64,000 bases of DNA from Alphaproteobacteria bacterium (GTDB lineage: Bacteria > Pseudomonadota > Alphaproteobacteria > UBA9219). The stretch's first letter is position 1. Each line of letters opens with the position of its first letter. Shown in pieces: positions 39,917-51,670 of the stretch. The notes beneath the pieces were generated by a model. It did not search any database. It had not been told where the DNA came from and worked only from the letters and a program-made list of their open reading frames with translations. Made by a program: the position numbers and the translations under genes. The stretch lies in the NCBI GenBank assembly GCA_028866275.1, contig JAGWIK010000002.1:1-64000 (forward strand), in the 5' to 3' direction.

Positions 39917-42331
39917 ATGCGCATAGCACTTATTTGTGGCGGGCCGTCGGCCGAACGCGGGATTTCGTTGAATTCCGCGCGGTCGGCGATGGATCATCTG
40001 ACGCCGCTGGGTTGGGAAATTATCCCGCTTTATTGCGATTTGAACCGGCAATTTTACCGCCTGTCGCCGCCGCAGCTTTATTCCAACACGCCGTCGGATT
40101 TCGACTACAAGCTGGCGCAGACGGCGCAGCCTTTGACGCAATCCGAATTCATTGCCGCCTGCCGCGAAGCGGACATCGCGTTTCCGGCCATTCACGGCGC
40201 GTTCGGCGAGGATGGCGCGTTGCAGGCTTTGCTGGAAGCGCACGACATTCCCTTTGTCGGGTCGCCTGCGCAGGCGTGCCGGTTGATGTTCGACAAGGCC
40301 GTTGCCAACGCCCATATGGCCGAACACGGTTTTGCGACATTGCCGAATTGCCGCGTCGATGCCGCGGAAACGCCAGAGGCGCGGCGGGAAAAAATCGCGG
40401 CGTTTTTTGCCGCCAACCATATCGACAAAGCGGTTGTTAAGCCGTCGGCGGGCGGGTCGAGCCTTGGCGTGGCGTCTGCCGTTACGGCGGACGAAGCCGC
40501 CGCGCGGGCGCAGGATATTTTCGATCAGAAACACGGGGCGCAGGCCTTGATCGAGCCTTATTGCCGCGGACGCGAATTCACCGTCGTGGTGTTGCAGAAC
40601 GGCGAAGGCAAACCGGTCGCGTTGATTCCGACGGAGATCGAGCTGATCGGCGGCGATATTTTTACTTTTCGCCATAAATACCTGCCGACCTGTCATGTCG
40701 AATATCATTGCCCGCCGCGTTTCGAAGACGATGTCATCGACCGCATTCAAAAAGCCGCCGAAGTTTTGTTCAGTTTTTTCGGCATGCGGGATTTTTCACG
40801 GCTCGACGGCTGGCTGCTGGACGACGGGCGCGTGATTTTTTCCGATTTCAATCCCATTTCGGGGATGGAGCAGAACAGTTATCTGTTCATTCAGGGCAGC
40901 CGCATCGGCTTTACCCACGGCGACATGCTGCGTTACATCGTGACGCGCGCGGCCAGCCGTTACGGCATTGAGGCCGAGGTCAACCCCGTTATTAAAAAGC
41001 CGGATGCGCAGAAAGTCCGTGTGCTGTTCGGCGGGACGACGGCGGAACGGCAGGTATCGTTGATGTCGGGCACCAATGTGTGGCTGAAACTGTTGCCGTC
41101 GGCGGATTACGCCCCCGCGCCCTATATTATGGGGCCGGGCCGCAAAGTCTGGCATTTGCCCTACAGTTTTACGTTGAATCATACGGTCGAGGAAATCTGG
41201 CAGCGTTGCGCCGAGGCTGAATCGATCGTGCTGCGGCTGAAGGCGCTGGTTCCCGCATTGCGGCAGCGTTTGGGCGTGTTGCCGCTGCCCGCCAACGCGA
41301 TGGCGATGCCGCGCGTAATGGATTTCGATGCGTTCTGCCGCGAAGCGGTCGATGAAAAGGCGTTTGTTTTTATTGCGCTGCATGGCGGCGAGGGCGAAGA
41401 CGGCACAATACAGGGCGTGTTGAACCATTATGGCTTGGCCTATAACGGGTCGGATGTCGCGGCGTCACGCCTGTGCATGGATAAAAACGCGACGGGCGCG
41501 GTTATTCATGCATTGGGCGACAATTTCCTGACGGCGGCTGATAAAATACTGATTGTGCCTGCGCAGGCCGGCGAGGCGGATAAAGTCTGGCGCGACGCCG
41601 TAGCGAAACTGGGCACGGCGGATATTCTGATCAAGCCGCAGTCGGATGGATGTTCGGCGGGCGTCGTGCGTTTGTCGTCGGCGCGCGAACTGGCGGTTTA
41701 TCTGGGCGCGATTGCGCGCGGCGATGCGGTTTTGCCAGCCGGCACGCTGGAACACCAATCGAACCTGATCGAATTGCCGGTGCGCGATACGGCGTTCATG
41801 CTGGAACCCTTTATCGTCACGGACGCTATTCATATCGACGGGTTGCGATTGCTGCATCAGCCGCGCACGGGGTGGGTGGAATTGACGGTGGGTGTTTTGG
41901 AACAAAACGGCATGGTTCACGCCCTGACGCCCAGCATTACGGTGGCGCAGTCCGCGGTGTTGTCGCTGGAGGAAAAATTTCAGGGCGGCACGGGCGTTAA
42001 TTTGACGCCGCCGCCCGTCGACATTATCGAACCGCGTCATATCGATTTGATTCGCGCTAAAATCGAACAGGCGGCCAAGGCGTTGGGGATTCAGGGCTAT
42101 GCGCGCATCGACATTTTCTTTAACACGCGGAACGCCAAGGTCATGATTATCGAGGCCAACAGCCTGCCCGGGCTGACCGCCTCGACGGTTATCTATCATC
42201 AGGCTTTGGCCGAGCAGCCGCCCATGCCGCCGCAGGCGTTTCTGGCGTATTTGGTCGATGCCGGTCTGGAACGGCGCGCGATTGGGCAAGTTCTTGACCA
42301 TAAAGGCGAAAAGCCGCTTGCCCGCGGGTGA
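39917..42331 (+). CDS. Tandem two-domain D-alanine-D-alanine ligase fusion (plant DDL-like architecture)
   Basis: 804 aa with two ATP-grasp Ddl modules: (1) CGGPSAERGISLNSARS...IHGAFGEDGALQALLE...DFNPISGMEQNSYLF; (2) LFGGTTAERQVSLMSGTNVW...LHGGEGEDGTIQGVLN...LSLEEKFQGGTGVNLTPPP...IIEANSLPGLTASTVIYHQALAEQPP. Confidence 0.9.
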   Translation: MRIALICGGPSAERGISLNSARSAMDHLTPLGWEIIPLYCDLNRQFYRLSPPQLYSNTPSDFDYKLAQTAQPLTQSEFIAACREADIAFPAIHGAFGEDGALQALLEAHDIPFVGSPAQACRLMFDKAVANAHMAEHGFATLPNCRVDAAETPEARREKIAAFFAANHIDKAVVKPSAGGSSLGVASAVTADEAAARAQDIFDQKHGAQALIEPYCRGREFTVVVLQNGEGKPVALIPTEIELIGGDIFTFRHKYLPTCHVEYHCPPRFEDDVIDRIQKAAEVLFSFFGMRDFSRLDGWLLDDGRVIFSDFNPISGMEQNSYLFIQGSRIGFTHGDMLRYIVTRAASRYGIEAEVNPVIKKPDAQKVRVLFGGTTAERQVSLMSGTNVWLKLLPSADYAPAPYIMGPGRKVWHLPYSFTLNHTVEEIWQRCAEAESIVLRLKALVPALRQRLGVLPLPANAMAMPRVMDFDAFCREAVDEKAFVFIALHGGEGEDGTIQGVLNHYGLAYNGSDVAASRLCMDKNATGAVIHALGDNFLTAADKILIVPAQAGEADKVWRDAVAKLGTADILIKPQSDGCSAGVVRLSSARELAVYLGAIARGDAVLPAGTLEHQSNLIELPVRDTAFMLEPFIVTDAIHIDGLRLLHQPRTGWVELTVGVLEQNGMVHALTPSITVAQSAVLSLEEKFQGGTGVNLTPPPVDIIEPRHIDLIRAKIEQAAKALGIQGYARIDIFFNTRNAKVMIIEANSLPGLTASTVIYHQALAEQPPMPPQAFLAYLVDAGLERRAIGQVLDHKGEKPLARG

Positions 42332-42408
42332 TAATTCTGTTGCCATGACGGGATAGAAACGGCATAGTCTGCCTCCGTTTGGGCAACGGAATCCAACAAG
42401 ACGAATCA

Positions 42409-43635
42409 ATGACAACTCCTTCGCAGCAGGAAGGCGCATCCATGCGCGTAAATAAAGAAACGAAACCTGAAAACGCCACGGGCGTTCTGGTATTGGCCGA
42501 CGGATCGGTTTTCTGGGGTCGTGGATTGGGGGCCGAAGGCGTCGGCACCGGCGAATTGTGTTTCAACACCTCGATGACCGGATACCAGGAAATCACCACC
42601 GACCCCAGTTATGCCGGGCAGATCATCACTTTTACCTTTCCGCATATCGGCAATGTCGGCATCAATATGCAGGATGTCGAAACGCAGAAACCATCGGTGC
42701 GCGGCGTCGTGCTGCGCGAGGATATCACCACCCCGTCGAACTGGCGCGCGGCGGGGCATCTGGAAGACTGGCTGGATCGCAGCAACCTGATCGGCATTTC
42801 GGGGCTGGATACGCGCGCGCTCGCCATACGCATTCGCGACACCGGCGCGCCCAACGCGATTATCGCGCATAGCCGCGACGGCAAATTTGACATCGAGGCT
42901 TTGAAAAAGGCCGCGCGCGAATGGCCGGGGCTGGAAGGCATGGATCTGGCCAAGGAAGTGACCTGCGCCGTGCCCTATGACTGGAACGAGGGCGCGTGGA
43001 AATGGTATCCGCAAGGGCACGCGGTTTACGGCAAATCGACCAATGGCCGGTATCATGTCGTCGCGATCGATTACGGCGCAAAATATAACATCCTGCGCTG
43101 CCTTGTGAATGCGGGGTGCCGCGTTACCGTCGTGCCCGCCACGGCGACGGCGGACGAGATTTTTGCCCTGAATCCCGACGGCGTCTTTTTGTCGAACGGC
43201 CCCGGCGATCCTGCCGCCACCGGCGTTTATGCGGTGCCGGTTATTCGGGCCATTCTGGACAAGGGCATTCCGTTGTTCGGCATTTGTCTGGGGCATCAGA
43301 TATTGGCGCTGGCGCTGGGGGCCAAAACCGCCAAGATGCCGCGCGGCCATCGCGGCGCCAATCATCCGGTCAAGGATCTGGCGACGGGCAAGGTCGATAT
43401 CACCAGCCAGAACCACGGTTTCCATGTCTTGCCGGAAACGCTGCCGGAAACGGCGGAAGTCACGCATGTCAGTTTGTTCGACGGGACGAATGAAGGCATC
43501 CGGTTGAAAGACAAACCGGCCTTTTCCATTCAATATCACCCCGAAGCGTCGCCGGGGCCGCATGACAGCCACTATCTGTTCAAAAAATTCGTCGAAATGA
43601 TCGAAAGCCACAAAGCCTCGCGGAAAGCAGCCTGA
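42409..43635 (+). CDS. carA: Carbamoyl-phosphate synthase small subunit
   Basis: [68 protein letters not shown]. Confidence 0.97.
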   Translation: MTTPSQQEGASMRVNKETKPENATGVLVLADGSVFWGRGLGAEGVGTGELCFNTSMTGYQEITTDPSYAGQIITFTFPHIGNVGINMQDVETQKPSVRGVVLREDITTPSNWRAAGHLEDWLDRSNLIGISGLDTRALAIRIRDTGAPNAIIAHSRDGKFDIEALKKAAREWPGLEGMDLAKEVTCAVPYDWNEGAWKWYPQGHAVYGKSTNGRYHVVAIDYGAKYNILRCLVNAGCRVTVVPATATADEIFALNPDGVFLSNGPGDPAATGVYAVPVIRAILDKGIPLFGICLGHQILALALGAKTAKMPRGHRGANHPVKDLATGKVDITSQNHGFHVLPETLPETAEVTHVSLFDGTNEGIRLKDKPAFSIQYHPEASPGPHDSHYLFKKFVEMIESHKASRKAA

Positions 43636-46600
43636 TGCCTAAACGTACAGATATCAAATCCATCCTCATCATCGGCGCGGGCCCTATCGTTATCGGGCAG
43701 GCTTGCGAATTCGATTATTCCGGCGTTCAGGCCTGCAAGGCTTTGCGCGAGGAGGGGTATCGCATCATTCTGGTCAATTCCAATCCGGCGACCATTATGA
43801 CCGACCCCGACATTGCCGATGCGACCTATATCGAACCGATCACGCCCGACACGGTTGCCAAGATTCTGGAACTGGAAAAACCCGATGCCGTGTTGCCGAC
43901 GATGGGCGGGCAGACCGCGTTGAACACGGCGATGGCGCTGGCCAAGGACGGCACGCTGGAACGGCTGGGCATCGAATTGATCGGCGCGAACCGCGCCGCG
44001 ATTGAAAAGGCCGAAGACCGCGCCTTGTTCCGCAATGCGATGCAGGGCATCGGGCTGTCTTGCCCAAAAAGCCATGTCGTGCGCGACATGGATCAAGCCA
44101 ACAAGGCATTAAAGGATGTCGGGTTGCCTGCCATCATCCGGCCCAGTTTTACGCTGGGTGGCACGGGCGGCGGCATTGCCTATAACAAGGAAGAATTCGC
44201 CGAAATCGTGGCAAGCGGTTTGTCGGCGAGCCCCGTCGGCGAGGTTCTGGTCGAGGAATCCGTGCTCGGCTGGAAAGAATATGAAATGGAAGTCGTGCGC
44301 GACGCGGCGGATAATTGCATCATCATCTGCTCGATCGAAAATGTCGACCCGATGGGCATTCATACCGGCGACAGCATGACGGTCGCGCCCGCGCTGACTT
44401 TGACCGACAAGGAATATCAGATCATGCGTGACGCATCCATTGCGGTGCTGCGCGAAATCGGCGTCGATACCGGCGGGTCGAACGTGCAGTTCGCCGTTAA
44501 TCCTGCCGACGGGCGGATGGTCGTCATTGAAATGAATCCGCGCGTCAGCCGGTCTTCGGCGCTGGCATCGAAAGCCACGGGGTTTCCCATCGCCAAGGTC
44601 GCCGCGCGTCTGGCGGTCGGTTATACGCTCGACGAGTTGAAGAATGACATCACCGGCGACACGCCCGCCGCGTTCGAGCCGACGATCGATTATATCGTCA
44701 CCAAAATTCCGCGGTTTGCTTTCGAAAAATTCCCCGGCACCGAGCCGTTGTTGACGACGGCGATGAAATCTGTCGGCGAGGTTATGGCCATTGGCCGCAA
44801 CTGGCACGAATCCCTGCAAAAGGCGTTGCGCGGTTTGGAAATCGGCTTGTCGGGGCTGAATGAAATGCGACAGTTTGCCAATGCCGATATCAAGGATTTG
44901 CACGCCGCGCTGGCCAGGCCGACGCCGGACCGGATTCTGGTGATCGCCGAGGCGTTGCGCCGCGGCGTAACCGTCGATCAGGTTGCCGCCATATGCAAAT
45001 TCGATATCTGGTTTTTGGATCGCATCGCCGAATTGGTCAATGTGGAAAAGGAAATCCGCGCGGGCGGATTGCCGAAAGACGCGCAAGGCTGGATGCGGCT
45101 GAAGCAAATGGGATTCAGCGATGCGCGATTGGCGCAATTGACGGGCGGCAAGGAACGCGATGTCGCCGCGGCGCGCCGCGCGTTGCATGTCGCGCCGGTG
45201 TTCAAGCGCATCGATACCTGTGCCGCCGAATTCGCGTCGCACACGCCCTATTTATATTCGACCTACGAAGGCAACGGTTTTTACCAGCCGCAATGCGAAG
45301 CACAGCCCAGCGATAAAAAGAAAATCGTCATCCTTGGCGGCGGGCCGAACCGCATCGGGCAGGGTATCGAATTCGATTATTGCTGTGTCCATGCCGTGAT
45401 GGCGTTGCGCGCCGCCGGTTATGAAACCATCATGATCAATTGCAATCCTGAAACCGTGTCGACCGATTACGACACGTCGGACAGGTTGTATTTCGAACCG
45501 TTGACCGGCGAAGATGTCGTCGAAGTGATCCGCAGGGAACAAAGCAGCGGGCAGGTTCTGGGCGTTATCGTGCAATTCGGCGGCCAGACGCCGTTGAAGC
45601 TGGCGCGGGCGTTACAGGAAGCCGACATTCCCATTTTAGGCACATCGCCTGATGCTATCGACCTGGCCGAGGATCGCGAACGGTTTCAGGCCTTGTTGCA
45701 GAAACTGGGTCTGCGTCAGCCTGCCAACGGTTTGGCGCGCACGGTCGAGGAAGCCGAGCAAGTCGCGGAAAAAATCGGTTATCCCGTGGTCGTGCGCCCG
45801 TCCTATGTGTTGGGCGGCCGCGCGATGGAGATTACGCATGACGTCGAAAGCCTGCGCCGGTATATGCAGAAAGCCGTGCATATTTCCGCGGGCAACCCGA
45901 TCTTGATCGATTATTACCTGCAGGACGCGATTGAGGTCGATGTCGATGTCGTGGCCGACGACAGCGGCGTTTTCGTCGCGGGCATCATGGAACATATCGA
46001 AGAAGCCGGCATTCATTCCGGCGACAGTTCCTGCGCCTTGCCTCCGCATTCGTTGGCGGCGCCGGTTATCGAGGACATCAAACGCCAGTCGGAAATGCTG
46101 GCGCGCGCCATCGGCGTCGTCGGGTTGATGAATGTGCAATTCGCCGTCAAGGATGGCGATGTGTATATTCTGGAAGTCAATCCGCGCGCCAGCCGCACCG
46201 TGCCGTTTGTCGCCAAGGCCATCGGCCTGCCCATCGCCAAAATCGCGGCGCGTTTGATGGCGGGCGAAAAATTAAAGGACATGAATTTATCGCATCACAC
46301 CCAGCCGCATCTGGCGGTGAAGACGCCGGTGTTCCCGTTTGCGCGTTTCCCGGGCGTCGATGTCGTGCTGGGGCCGGAAATGAAATCGACCGGCGAAGTG
46401 ATGGGCATCGACAAGACTTTCGCGCGGGCCTTTGCCAAGGCGCAAATCGGCGCGGGCATTCGCCTGCCATTGAAGGGCACGTGTTTTATCTCGGTCAAGG
46501 ACCGCGATAAGGCGGCGATCATCCTGCTCGGCGCGCAGCTGGTTAATCTGGGTTTCACGCTGGTGGCGACGGAAGGCACGGCGGCCGTGTTGCAGAAGGC

Positions 46601-46877
46601 GGGCGTGCCGGTGCGCCGCATCAACAAGGTTTATGAAGGCCATCCGCATGTCGTCGATGCCATGATTGACGGCGACGTGCAGATGATGATCAACACCACG
46701 GCGGAAGGCGCGCAGATGCTGGCCGACAGTTTCAGCCTGCGCCGCACGGCGTTGATGCGCGGTATTGCGCATTATACCACCATGCCGGGGGCACGGGCGG
46801 CGATCGAGGCCATTGCCGCGCTGCAAAGCGGCGGTCTTGATGTCGCGTCGATTCAGTCGTACCTTCGGGCATCCTAA
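43635..46877 (+). CDS. carB: Carbamoyl-phosphate synthase large subunit
   Basis: [30 protein letters not shown]; duplicated ATP-grasp halves; [18 protein letters not shown]-terminal MGS-like domain. Confidence 0.98.
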   Translation: MPKRTDIKSILIIGAGPIVIGQACEFDYSGVQACKALREEGYRIILVNSNPATIMTDPDIADATYIEPITPDTVAKILELEKPDAVLPTMGGQTALNTAMALAKDGTLERLGIELIGANRAAIEKAEDRALFRNAMQGIGLSCPKSHVVRDMDQANKALKDVGLPAIIRPSFTLGGTGGGIAYNKEEFAEIVASGLSASPVGEVLVEESVLGWKEYEMEVVRDAADNCIIICSIENVDPMGIHTGDSMTVAPALTLTDKEYQIMRDASIAVLREIGVDTGGSNVQFAVNPADGRMVVIEMNPRVSRSSALASKATGFPIAKVAARLAVGYTLDELKNDITGDTPAAFEPTIDYIVTKIPRFAFEKFPGTEPLLTTAMKSVGEVMAIGRNWHESLQKALRGLEIGLSGLNEMRQFANADIKDLHAALARPTPDRILVIAEALRRGVTVDQVAAICKFDIWFLDRIAELVNVEKEIRAGGLPKDAQGWMRLKQMGFSDARLAQLTGGKERDVAAARRALHVAPVFKRIDTCAAEFASHTPYLYSTYEGNGFYQPQCEAQPSDKKKIVILGGGPNRIGQGIEFDYCCVHAVMALRAAGYETIMINCNPETVSTDYDTSDRLYFEPLTGEDVVEVIRREQSSGQVLGVIVQFGGQTPLKLARALQEADIPILGTSPDAIDLAEDRERFQALLQKLGLRQPANGLARTVEEAEQVAEKIGYPVVVRPSYVLGGRAMEITHDVESLRRYMQKAVHISAGNPILIDYYLQDAIEVDVDVVADDSGVFVAGIMEHIEEAGIHSGDSSCALPPHSLAAPVIEDIKRQSEMLARAIGVVGLMNVQFAVKDGDVYILEVNPRASRTVPFVAKAIGLPIAKIAARLMAGEKLKDMNLSHHTQPHLAVKTPVFPFARFPGVDVVLGPEMKSTGEVMGIDKTFARAFAKAQIGAGIRLPLKGTCFISVKDRDKAAIILLGAQLVNLGFTLVATEGTAAVLQKAGVPVRRINKVYEGHPHVVDAMIDGDVQMMINTTAEGAQMLADSFSLRRTALMRGIAHYTTMPGARAAIEAIAALQSGGLDVASIQSYLRAS

Positions 46878-46950
46878 ATCGAGTCTGCTTTGTCGGCATG
46901 TTTCATGCCGCGGGCGGCTTTTGCTTTTTCGTTAGAATGTGAGGCGTCTT

Positions 46951-47427
46951 ATGACCGACAAAGTGCCGATGACCAAGCTGGGCTATGAACGGCTGGAAGA
47001 AGAGCTGAAGAAGCTGAAGAGCATCGAACGTCCCGCCGTGGTCAAGGCCATTGCCGAAGCGCGCGAGCATGGCGATTTGTCGGAAAACGCCGAATATACG
47101 GCGGCGCGGGAAAAGCAGAGCTTTATCGAAGGCCGCATTCAGGAAATCGAGGACAAGGTCAGCCGCGCCGAAATCATCGACGTGTCGGCATTGTCGGGCA
47201 AGGACATCAAATTCGGCGCGACGGTCACCTTGATCGACGACGATACCGAAGAAGAATCCACCTATCAGATCGTCGGCGAAGACGAAGCCGACATCAAGGC
47301 CGGTTTGTTGTCGGTGACGTCGCCGCTGGCGCGCGCGTTGATCAATAAAACCGTCGGCGACACGGTCGAGGTGGTGACCCCCAAGGGCGGCAAGGGGTAC
47401 GAGGTCACGAAGGTCGTCTATAGATAG
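46951..47427 (+). CDS. greA: Transcription elongation factor GreA
   Basis: [59 protein letters not shown]. Confidence 0.97.
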   Translation: MTDKVPMTKLGYERLEEELKKLKSIERPAVVKAIAEAREHGDLSENAEYTAAREKQSFIEGRIQEIEDKVSRAEIIDVSALSGKDIKFGATVTLIDDDTEEESTYQIVGEDEADIKAGLLSVTSPLARALINKTVGDTVEVVTPKGGKGYEVTKVVYR

Positions 47428-47442
47428 CGGCGTCGGCCGGCT

Positions 47443-48042
47443 ATGCACGACATTTACACACTCATCCATCGCCACGGCGATTTGTTTTATTTCATCACCT
47501 TTTTATGGACGGTGCTGGAAGGTGAAACTTTCGTGATTTTTGCCGGTCTTGCCGCGCAGAAACACATGTTGAATATCTGGTTGCTGTTTCTGGCGGCGTG
47601 GGCGGGAACTTTCTGCGGCGACCAGCTTTTCTTTGCGGCGGGGCGCATGTTCGGGGCGCGGTTGCTGCATCATCTGCCGCGGCTGGAAGCGCCGGTCGAA
47701 CGCGCGCTGGGCTGGCTGGAGCGGCATGCCGATATTTTTATCCTGACCTATCGTTTCATGTATGGCGTGCGCAATATCAGCGGCATCGCCATCGGCATGT
47801 CGCATCTGCCGTGGCGGCGCTTTATGGCCCTGAACGCGCTGGCGTCGTTCATCTGGGCGGCGGCATTTGCCGGTTTCGGCTATCTGTTCGGCGACGTTAT
47901 CAGCCATATGCATCACAAGGACGAGGTGGTGCAGAACAGCGTGCACCATGTCATGTTATCCGCGCTGGGGCTGTTTTTGCTGATTGTTGTGTTCCGGCTG
48001 GCGGTGTCGTGGCTGCAAAGACGAAGGCAGGGCGGGCAGTAA
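47443..48042 (+). CDS. DedA family (SNARE-associated) membrane protein
   Basis: VLEGETFVIFAGLAAQKHMLNIWLLFLAAWAGTFCGDQLFFAAGRMFG...YRFMYGVRNISGIAIGMSHLPWRRF. Confidence 0.9.
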   Translation: MHDIYTLIHRHGDLFYFITFLWTVLEGETFVIFAGLAAQKHMLNIWLLFLAAWAGTFCGDQLFFAAGRMFGARLLHHLPRLEAPVERALGWLERHADIFILTYRFMYGVRNISGIAIGMSHLPWRRFMALNALASFIWAAAFAGFGYLFGDVISHMHHKDEVVQNSVHHVMLSALGLFLLIVVFRLAVSWLQRRRQGGQ

Positions 48043-48113
48043 TAACGAAGTTATGACGCTTGCGCGCCCGTGGCTTTGCGGCTTAAATACGGGTGAAATA
48101 AGGGAAAACCGCT

Positions 48114-50756
48114 ATGCCTATTGAAAAAACCTATGATTCCGCCGCGACCGAAACCCGGCTTTATGCCCGTTGGGAACAATCGGGTGCGTTCAAATGCGAT
48201 CCGGCTTCGGCCAAGGTGCCATATTGCATCATGCTGCCGCCGCCGAACGTCACTGGCAGTTTGCATATGGGCCATGCCCTGATTAACACGTTACAGGACA
48301 TCTTGATCCGGTTCGAACGCATGCGCGGCAAGGATGTATTGTGGCAATTGGGAACCGATCATGCCGGTATTTCCACGCAGATGGTGGTCGAACGGCAATT
48401 GGCGGCGCAAGGGCTTAACCGCCGCGAGATGGGTCGCGACGCCTTCCTGAAAAAAGTGTGGGCATGGAAAGAAGAATCCGGCGGCACGATCACGCGCCAG
48501 CTGCGCCGTCTGGGCGCGTCGGGCGATTGGTCGCGCGAACGCTTTACGCTCGATGACGGGCTTAGCCGTGCCGTCGCTCATGAATTCGTTACGCTGTATA
48601 ATCAGGGCCTGATTTACAAAGACAAACGTCTGGTCAATTGGGACCCCAAGATGTTGACGGCGGTGTCCGATCTCGAGGTCGAGTCCGTCGAGGTCAAGGG
48701 GCATTTATGGTATTTCAAATATCCCGTCGAAAACAGCGATGAATTCATCACCGTGGCGACGACGCGGCCCGAAACGATGCTGGGCGACACCGCCGTTGCC
48801 GTGCATCCGGAAAATGAAAAATTGAAGCATCTGATCGGTAAAAATGCCGTACTGCCTTTGGTCGGGCGGTTGATCCCGATTATCGCCGACACCTATGCCG
48901 ATCCGGAAAAGGGTACGGGTGCGGTGAAAATTACGCCCGCGCATGATTTCAACGATTTCGAGGTCGGCAAGCGTCATAAATTGCCGATGATCAATATTTT
49001 CGACCAGCATGCCCATTTGAATGACGAGGTGCCGGAAAAATATCGCGGGTTGGAACGGTTCGCGGCGCGCAAGCAGATCGTGGCCGAAATGGAAGAATTG
49101 GGGCTGCTGGAGAAAATAGAACCTCATACCCACGCCGTGCCGCATGACGAGAAAAGCAAGACGGTCGTTATCGAGCCGTGGCTGTCGGAGCAATGGTATT
49201 GCGACGTGCGCGGCATGGCCGACAAGGCGGTGGACGCCGTGCGCGACGGCAAGACGCAATTTGTGCCCAGGCAGTGGGAAAACACTTTCTATGCGTGGAT
49301 GAACGATATCCAGCCCTGGTGCATTTCGCGCCAATTATGGTGGGGGCATCAAATTCCGGCGTGGTACGGCCCTGACGGCAAAGTGTTCGTTGCCGAGAGC
49401 GCGGCGGAAGCGCAGGCGCAGGCCGATAAACATTACGGCAAGCCGAGCGAAATAAAGCGCGACGAGGATGTGTTCGACACATGGTTTTCGTCGGCCTTGT
49501 GGCCGTTTTCGACGCTGGGCTGGCCGGATAAAACGCCCGAACTGTCGCGCTATTATCCGACCGATGTGTTGATGACGGGGTTCGACATCATCTTTTTCTG
49601 GGTCGCGCGGATGATGATGATGGGCATCCATTTCGTCGGCGACGTGCCGTTTAAAAAAATTTTCATCAGCGCATTGGTGCGCGATGAAAAAGGCCAGAAA
49701 ATGTCGAAGACCAAGGGTAATGTCATCGACCCCATCGACGTTATCGACAAATATGGGTGCGACGCGCTGCGCTTTACCCTTGCCAACATGTCGACGCCGG
49801 GCCGCGACATCAAACTGGCGACAGGGCGCATCGAAGGCAATCGTAATTTCGCCACGAAATTGTGGAATGCGGCGCGGTTCTGCCAGATGAACGAATGCGC
49901 GTGGCGCGCGGATTTTAATCCCGCCGCCGTGACGCAGACGGTCAATCAATGGATTGTCGGGGAAACAAAACAGGCGGTCGATAAAATCGCCGCGCATCTG
50001 GACGAATTCCGTTTCGATCTGGCGACGTCCACGGCCTATGAATTCGTGTGGAACAATTTCTGCGATTGGTATCTGGAATTCACAAAGCCGGTTTTGTCGG
50101 GGACGGATGAAGCGGCCAAGGCCGAAACGCGCGCCACCACGGCGTGGGTGTTGGGGCAGATATTGCATTTCCTGCACCCCTTTATGCCCTTTATCACCGA
50201 AGAATTGTGGCAGCAATTTACGGGCAGCGAGGCGATGTTGATTACGGCGGCGTGGCCTGTGATTGACGCGCCGGCCGACCATGCGGCGCGCGAAGAAATG
50301 AACTGGCTGGTGCGGTTGATTTCGGACATCCGCGCCGTGCGGGCTGAATTAAACGTGCCCGCGGGCGCGCAAGTGCCATTGCAGGTCAAGGGCGCGGGTG
50401 CGGAAACGCGCGCGCGGCTGGAACGTCATGCGGCGATTATCGCGCGACTGGCGCGGTTGTCGGGCGTCACCCATGTCGAGACCATTGCCAAAGGCGCGGC
50501 GCAATCGGTGCTGGGCGAGGCGGTGCTGATTTTGCCGCTGGCCGAGATTATCGACCTCGATCAGGAACGCGCGCGGTTGAAAAAAGAAGGCGAAAAACTG
50601 GCTGCCGAGATTAAGAAGATCGAAGCCAAGCTCGGCAACAAGGAATTCGTCGACCGCGCGCCGCCGGAAATCGTCGAAGAACAACGCGAACGCAAGGCCG
50701 AGGCGGAGGCGACGCTGGCGCGGCTGGAAGCGGCGCAGAAAAGTCTGGCAGGATGA
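48114..50756 (+). CDS. valS: Valyl-tRNA synthetase
   Basis: IMLPPPNVTGSLHMGHALINTLQDILIRFERMRG; QLGTDHAGISTQMVVE; KMSKTKGNVIDPIDVI. Confidence 0.98.
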   Translation: MPIEKTYDSAATETRLYARWEQSGAFKCDPASAKVPYCIMLPPPNVTGSLHMGHALINTLQDILIRFERMRGKDVLWQLGTDHAGISTQMVVERQLAAQGLNRREMGRDAFLKKVWAWKEESGGTITRQLRRLGASGDWSRERFTLDDGLSRAVAHEFVTLYNQGLIYKDKRLVNWDPKMLTAVSDLEVESVEVKGHLWYFKYPVENSDEFITVATTRPETMLGDTAVAVHPENEKLKHLIGKNAVLPLVGRLIPIIADTYADPEKGTGAVKITPAHDFNDFEVGKRHKLPMINIFDQHAHLNDEVPEKYRGLERFAARKQIVAEMEELGLLEKIEPHTHAVPHDEKSKTVVIEPWLSEQWYCDVRGMADKAVDAVRDGKTQFVPRQWENTFYAWMNDIQPWCISRQLWWGHQIPAWYGPDGKVFVAESAAEAQAQADKHYGKPSEIKRDEDVFDTWFSSALWPFSTLGWPDKTPELSRYYPTDVLMTGFDIIFFWVARMMMMGIHFVGDVPFKKIFISALVRDEKGQKMSKTKGNVIDPIDVIDKYGCDALRFTLANMSTPGRDIKLATGRIEGNRNFATKLWNAARFCQMNECAWRADFNPAAVTQTVNQWIVGETKQAVDKIAAHLDEFRFDLATSTAYEFVWNNFCDWYLEFTKPVLSGTDEAAKAETRATTAWVLGQILHFLHPFMPFITEELWQQFTGSEAMLITAAWPVIDAPADHAAREEMNWLVRLISDIRAVRAELNVPAGAQVPLQVKGAGAETRARLERHAAIIARLARLSGVTHVETIAKGAAQSVLGEAVLILPLAEIIDLDQERARLKKEGEKLAAEIKKIEAKLGNKEFVDRAPPEIVEEQRERKAEAEATLARLEAAQKSLAG

Positions 50757-51202
50757 CGGCGGGCGGGACATTGCGACACAGGATATGGATTCCGGCCGGA
50801 ATGGCGTTGCTGTTCGTCATGATGGAAATAACGGCGTCGCATGCCGCGGAACCTTACAAGCCGGATCCCGCTTTGTGTCAGGCTTTGGTCAAACATACGC
50901 CCGATGCGGATGTGACCTATCAACCCGGCGTCGATGCCGACGGCAACCCTGTCGCGCCCGCCGATTTGCCGAACCAGCCGCAGATGAAATTGCCCGAACA
51001 TATCAAAATTCCGCTGACCATTAATATGGCCAAGGCGTTGAATTTCGACACCGCCGCCTATCCCTACAACCAATTGGGGCAGGGGACGGAGGCGACATTG
51101 GGCGTCATCGACGTTGACGGCGACCGCGTGACGTTCAACGGCAAGCCCCTGACCGACGATCAGCAAGACAATCTTGCCGTATTGTGCATGCAGCCGGAAT
51201 GA
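50753..51202 (+). CDS. Hypothetical secreted/periplasmic protein
   Basis: N-terminal hydrophobic signal ending ASHAAEPYKPDPALCQALVKHTPDADVTYQPGVDADGNPVAPADL; overlaps valS stop by 4 bp. Confidence 0.75.
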   Translation: MTAGGTLRHRIWIPAGMALLFVMMEITASHAAEPYKPDPALCQALVKHTPDADVTYQPGVDADGNPVAPADLPNQPQMKLPEHIKIPLTINMAKALNFDTAAYPYNQLGQGTEATLGVIDVDGDRVTFNGKPLTDDQQDNLAVLCMQPE

Positions 51203-51525
51203 GCGTCGATTTAACCGGTATCGTGACACTATTTGCGGGTGGCATACGCATGACGGTGCGGGCCAAACCGGGTTTGTCCCGCGCGCGCGGCATCAAAATC
51301 GTCGATATCGGCGACGGCAAAAGGGCTATAGAAATAGCCGTGGCGGCGCAGGCGCAGGATGGCAAGGCCAACGCGGCGATTATCGAACGGCTGGCGCGCG
51401 AATGGGGTGTCGATAAAAAGACCATCACGATAAAAGCGGGGCAGACGGGGCGGTTGAAAATCGTCGAAATCGCGGGAAATGGCGATGTTCTGGCTGGTTT
51501 GATCGCTGCAAAATTTGAAACATAG
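51199..51525 (+). CDS. DUF167 / YggU family protein
   Basis: MTVRAKPGLSRARGIKIVDIGDGKRAIEIAVAAQAQDGKANAAIIERLAREWGVDKKTITIKAGQTGRLKIVEI. Confidence 0.88.
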   Translation: MSVDLTGIVTLFAGGIRMTVRAKPGLSRARGIKIVDIGDGKRAIEIAVAAQAQDGKANAAIIERLAREWGVDKKTITIKAGQTGRLKIVEIAGNGDVLAGLIAAKFET

Positions 51526-51581
51526 AGCATTTCCGTGTAGAACCGGGCCGGGATGTGTTGCCGAAAATGCTCTTATTTTTT
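51524..51581 (+). terminator. Terminator downstream of YggU-family gene
   Basis: AGAGCATTT...AAAATGCTCT followed by TATTTTTTG. Confidence 0.6.
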
Positions 51582-51670
51582 GTACGACCAGCGCTTCCAT
51601 CTGACAGGATCGCGGTCTGGGTGGCGTTTTATCCTTTCCCCTGCTATTTTGCCGGAGGAAAGGGGATAGA

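Noticed and set aside
43572-46826. Several antisense ORFs opposite carB
   Set aside because: carB is full length and unambiguous; these are reverse-frame artefacts.
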